Assembly (NCBI GenBank): GCA_949358305.1 | Contig: CASHSZ010000067.1 | Location: 20,001-84,000, forward strand | DNA: 64,000 nucleotides | DNA from: Strigamia acuminata | Taxonomy: Eukaryota; Arthropoda; Chilopoda; Geophilomorpha; Linotaeniidae | Direction: 5' to 3' | Shown: piece by piece, positions 62,975-64,000 of the stretch | Position numbering within the stretch: the stretch's first letter is position 1 | Layout: each line of letters opens with the position of its first letter | Position numbers and translations under genes: made by a program | Notes under the pieces: model-generated | Database searches by the model: none | The model's input: only the letters and a program-made list of their open reading frames with translations | Told to the model about the DNA's origin: nothing

Positions 62975-63365
62975 CCCTCCCCAATCCAACCTAGGGTCAA
63001 TTTTGACCTCCAAAAGTGTTTTTATTTTTTTTCTCAAAAACAATTGGGATTTTCATTCTGAAATTTCATGTATTTGCATTGAACATCATATCAAACAATA
63101 AAAAAAAATAATAGATTTAAAAATTGCAAATAAAAATTTTCAAAAAAAATTCCTTTGTTTACTCACTACTTTTGAATGCAATGTCAATTATTTTTGTCGC
63201 TATCTTTTGACAAATGCCGAATTGCTGAAATTTCTTCATAAACATGAAATTCTCAGAGAATAAAATCATTTTCACTCCTCATTTTGGGAAAATTTTTTTC
63301 GGTTTGGGGTTAAAATGACCCGGGTTGGGTGAGTAAGAAATTTTTTTAAGTTGAGGCTGCGAGGG
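62975..63365. mobile_element. piggyBac-type MITE, 391 bp, TTAA flanks
   Basis: Flanked by TTAA at 62,971-62,974 and 63,366-63,369. Ends are CCCTCCCCAATCCAACC and, in inverse, CCCTCGCAGCC. An inner inverted pair is GGGTCAATTTTGACC against GGGTTAAAATGACCCGGGTT. These ends and the TTAA site fit non-autonomous piggyBac-type elements. No coding part is present. Confidence 0.75.
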
Positions 63366-63419
63366 TTAAGCAATGTTAAGCTTTAGAAATGAAATGCAAA
63401 CTGTTTTTTTATGTATTTG

Positions 63420-63478
63420 TGAACTTTGCTCTGCAGCAAAGTTCAATTTTACCCCTTAATTACTCTGTATTTGTAGAT
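63420..63478. repeat. Hairpin GAACTTTGC...GCAAAGTTC, shared with foldback arms
   Basis: GAACTTTGCTCTGCAGCAAAG and the following CCCCTTAATTA closely match 55,839-55,885 and its inverse near 58,810-58,855, so this DNA is related to the foldback family. Confidence 0.6.
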
Positions 63479-64000
63479 TTAGGCCCAGTTTACAACAACT
63501 GAGTTGTTTAGCCATTTTTTTTTCATCGATTACTTTTTTTTGGGGCGTTTTCCTGGTTGGATAAGTTCTATTTCAGGTTTGGCCTTCCTTGCCACCTGCT
63601 CCAGCCGTATGAGAAATGCTTATGTGACAGAAATTTCTAATACAATTTCTGCAGTTGTTCACATGGCTGTTTTTATCCTATCACGAATTAGCAAAATTGG
63701 ATTAACCAATAGCACGAATTAAGTTTTTATCAATTATGACTCACTATTTTCGTGCGTCATCTAGTTGCATTAAGCGAGGCCGTTACAATTGAGAAAAACC
63801 TTAATTCGTGTCATTTGTTAATAAAATTTTGCTAATACGAAATATGATTTAAAAACCAGCCATGTGAATCAACTGTAGAATTTGTATTTCGAACTTTTAT
63901 CACACAGGCGTTTGTATCACCGTTGGAGTCAGGTGGCAGAACTGCTGCTTGGAGTAATTGTTGCGTCGATATATTTTGCCACGTTTATGTCTTAATTATT
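63479..64000. repeat. Direct repeat, copy 2 (cut by window end)
   Basis: Second copy of the sequence at 62,334-62,853, about 98-99% identical by eye. It continues beyond the window. Confidence 0.9.

Overview
The window looks like metazoan nuclear DNA, a repeat-dense stretch of an invertebrate-type genome. The evidence is spliced genes with very short GT-AG introns (mostly 60-115 nt), tRNA-derived SINEs, a Polinton/Maverick with a BIR-domain cargo gene, Ty3/Gypsy and Ty1/copia relics, and piggyBac, hAT-like and mariner-like elements. I cannot name the species from sequence alone. There are two compositional halves: bases 1 to about 22,700 are GC-rich, with intron-rich genes and GC-rich satellites, while bases 22,800-64,000 are AT-rich and built almost entirely of mobile elements.

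GC-rich half. Four multi-exon gene models close perfectly in splice phase: a highly charged coiled-coil protein (1603-3171, +), an apparently intact five-intron piggyBac-type transposase (5847-3500, -), a nine-exon zinc-finger/octapeptide-repeat/RS/PHD-like protein (12020-8527, -), and a small acidic protein (18370-19647, +). Between them lie six same-orientation tRNA-like SINE copies and an eight-unit, about 0.6-kb tandem array (13.25-18.0 kb). From 20.15 to 22.56 kb there is a 53-bp satellite built on the palindrome GGCCGTTAACGGCC, interrupted four times by a 98-bp module. A 50-bp minisatellite of about 41 units follows (23.66-25.72 kb).

Transposon half. A degenerate Ty3/Gypsy pol (31.9-26.8 kb, -) is broken by frameshifts and by an 882-bp hAT-like MITE with an 8-bp near-perfect target duplication. 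Several inverted-repeat elements follow, including a mariner-type MITE at 33,111-33,874. A nearly complete Polinton occupies 35,796-51,276 with terminal inverted repeats of about 0.4 kb. It carries two morphogenesis modules: penton-type minor capsid protein, basic core protein, major capsid protein and cysteine protease on the minus strand, and packaging ATPase, two small conserved proteins and a chromodomain integrase on the plus strand. It also carries protein-primed DNA polymerase B with N-terminal C2H2 fingers, two PC4-like proteins (one with a membrane segment), an ALKBH2/3-like dioxygenase, a DEDD-like nuclease candidate and a BIR (IAP-type) protein.

Flush against its right end is an intact 853-codon copia-derived reading frame. 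Its integrase fold is recognisable, but two of the three catalytic acidic positions are lost and there is no reverse transcriptase. After that come a 4.7-kb foldback palindrome (55.0-59.7 kb), another TIR element (60.7-61.7 kb), and a 520-bp direct repeat pair enclosing a piggyBac-type MITE with TTAA ends (62.3-64.0 kb).

The most unusual items are the Polinton cargo set, the catalytically eroded copia-derived ORF beside it, the palindromic satellite with embedded modules, the giant foldback element, and the tandem array with conserved flanks and variable cores. No CRISPR array, rRNA or canonical tRNA gene was found.
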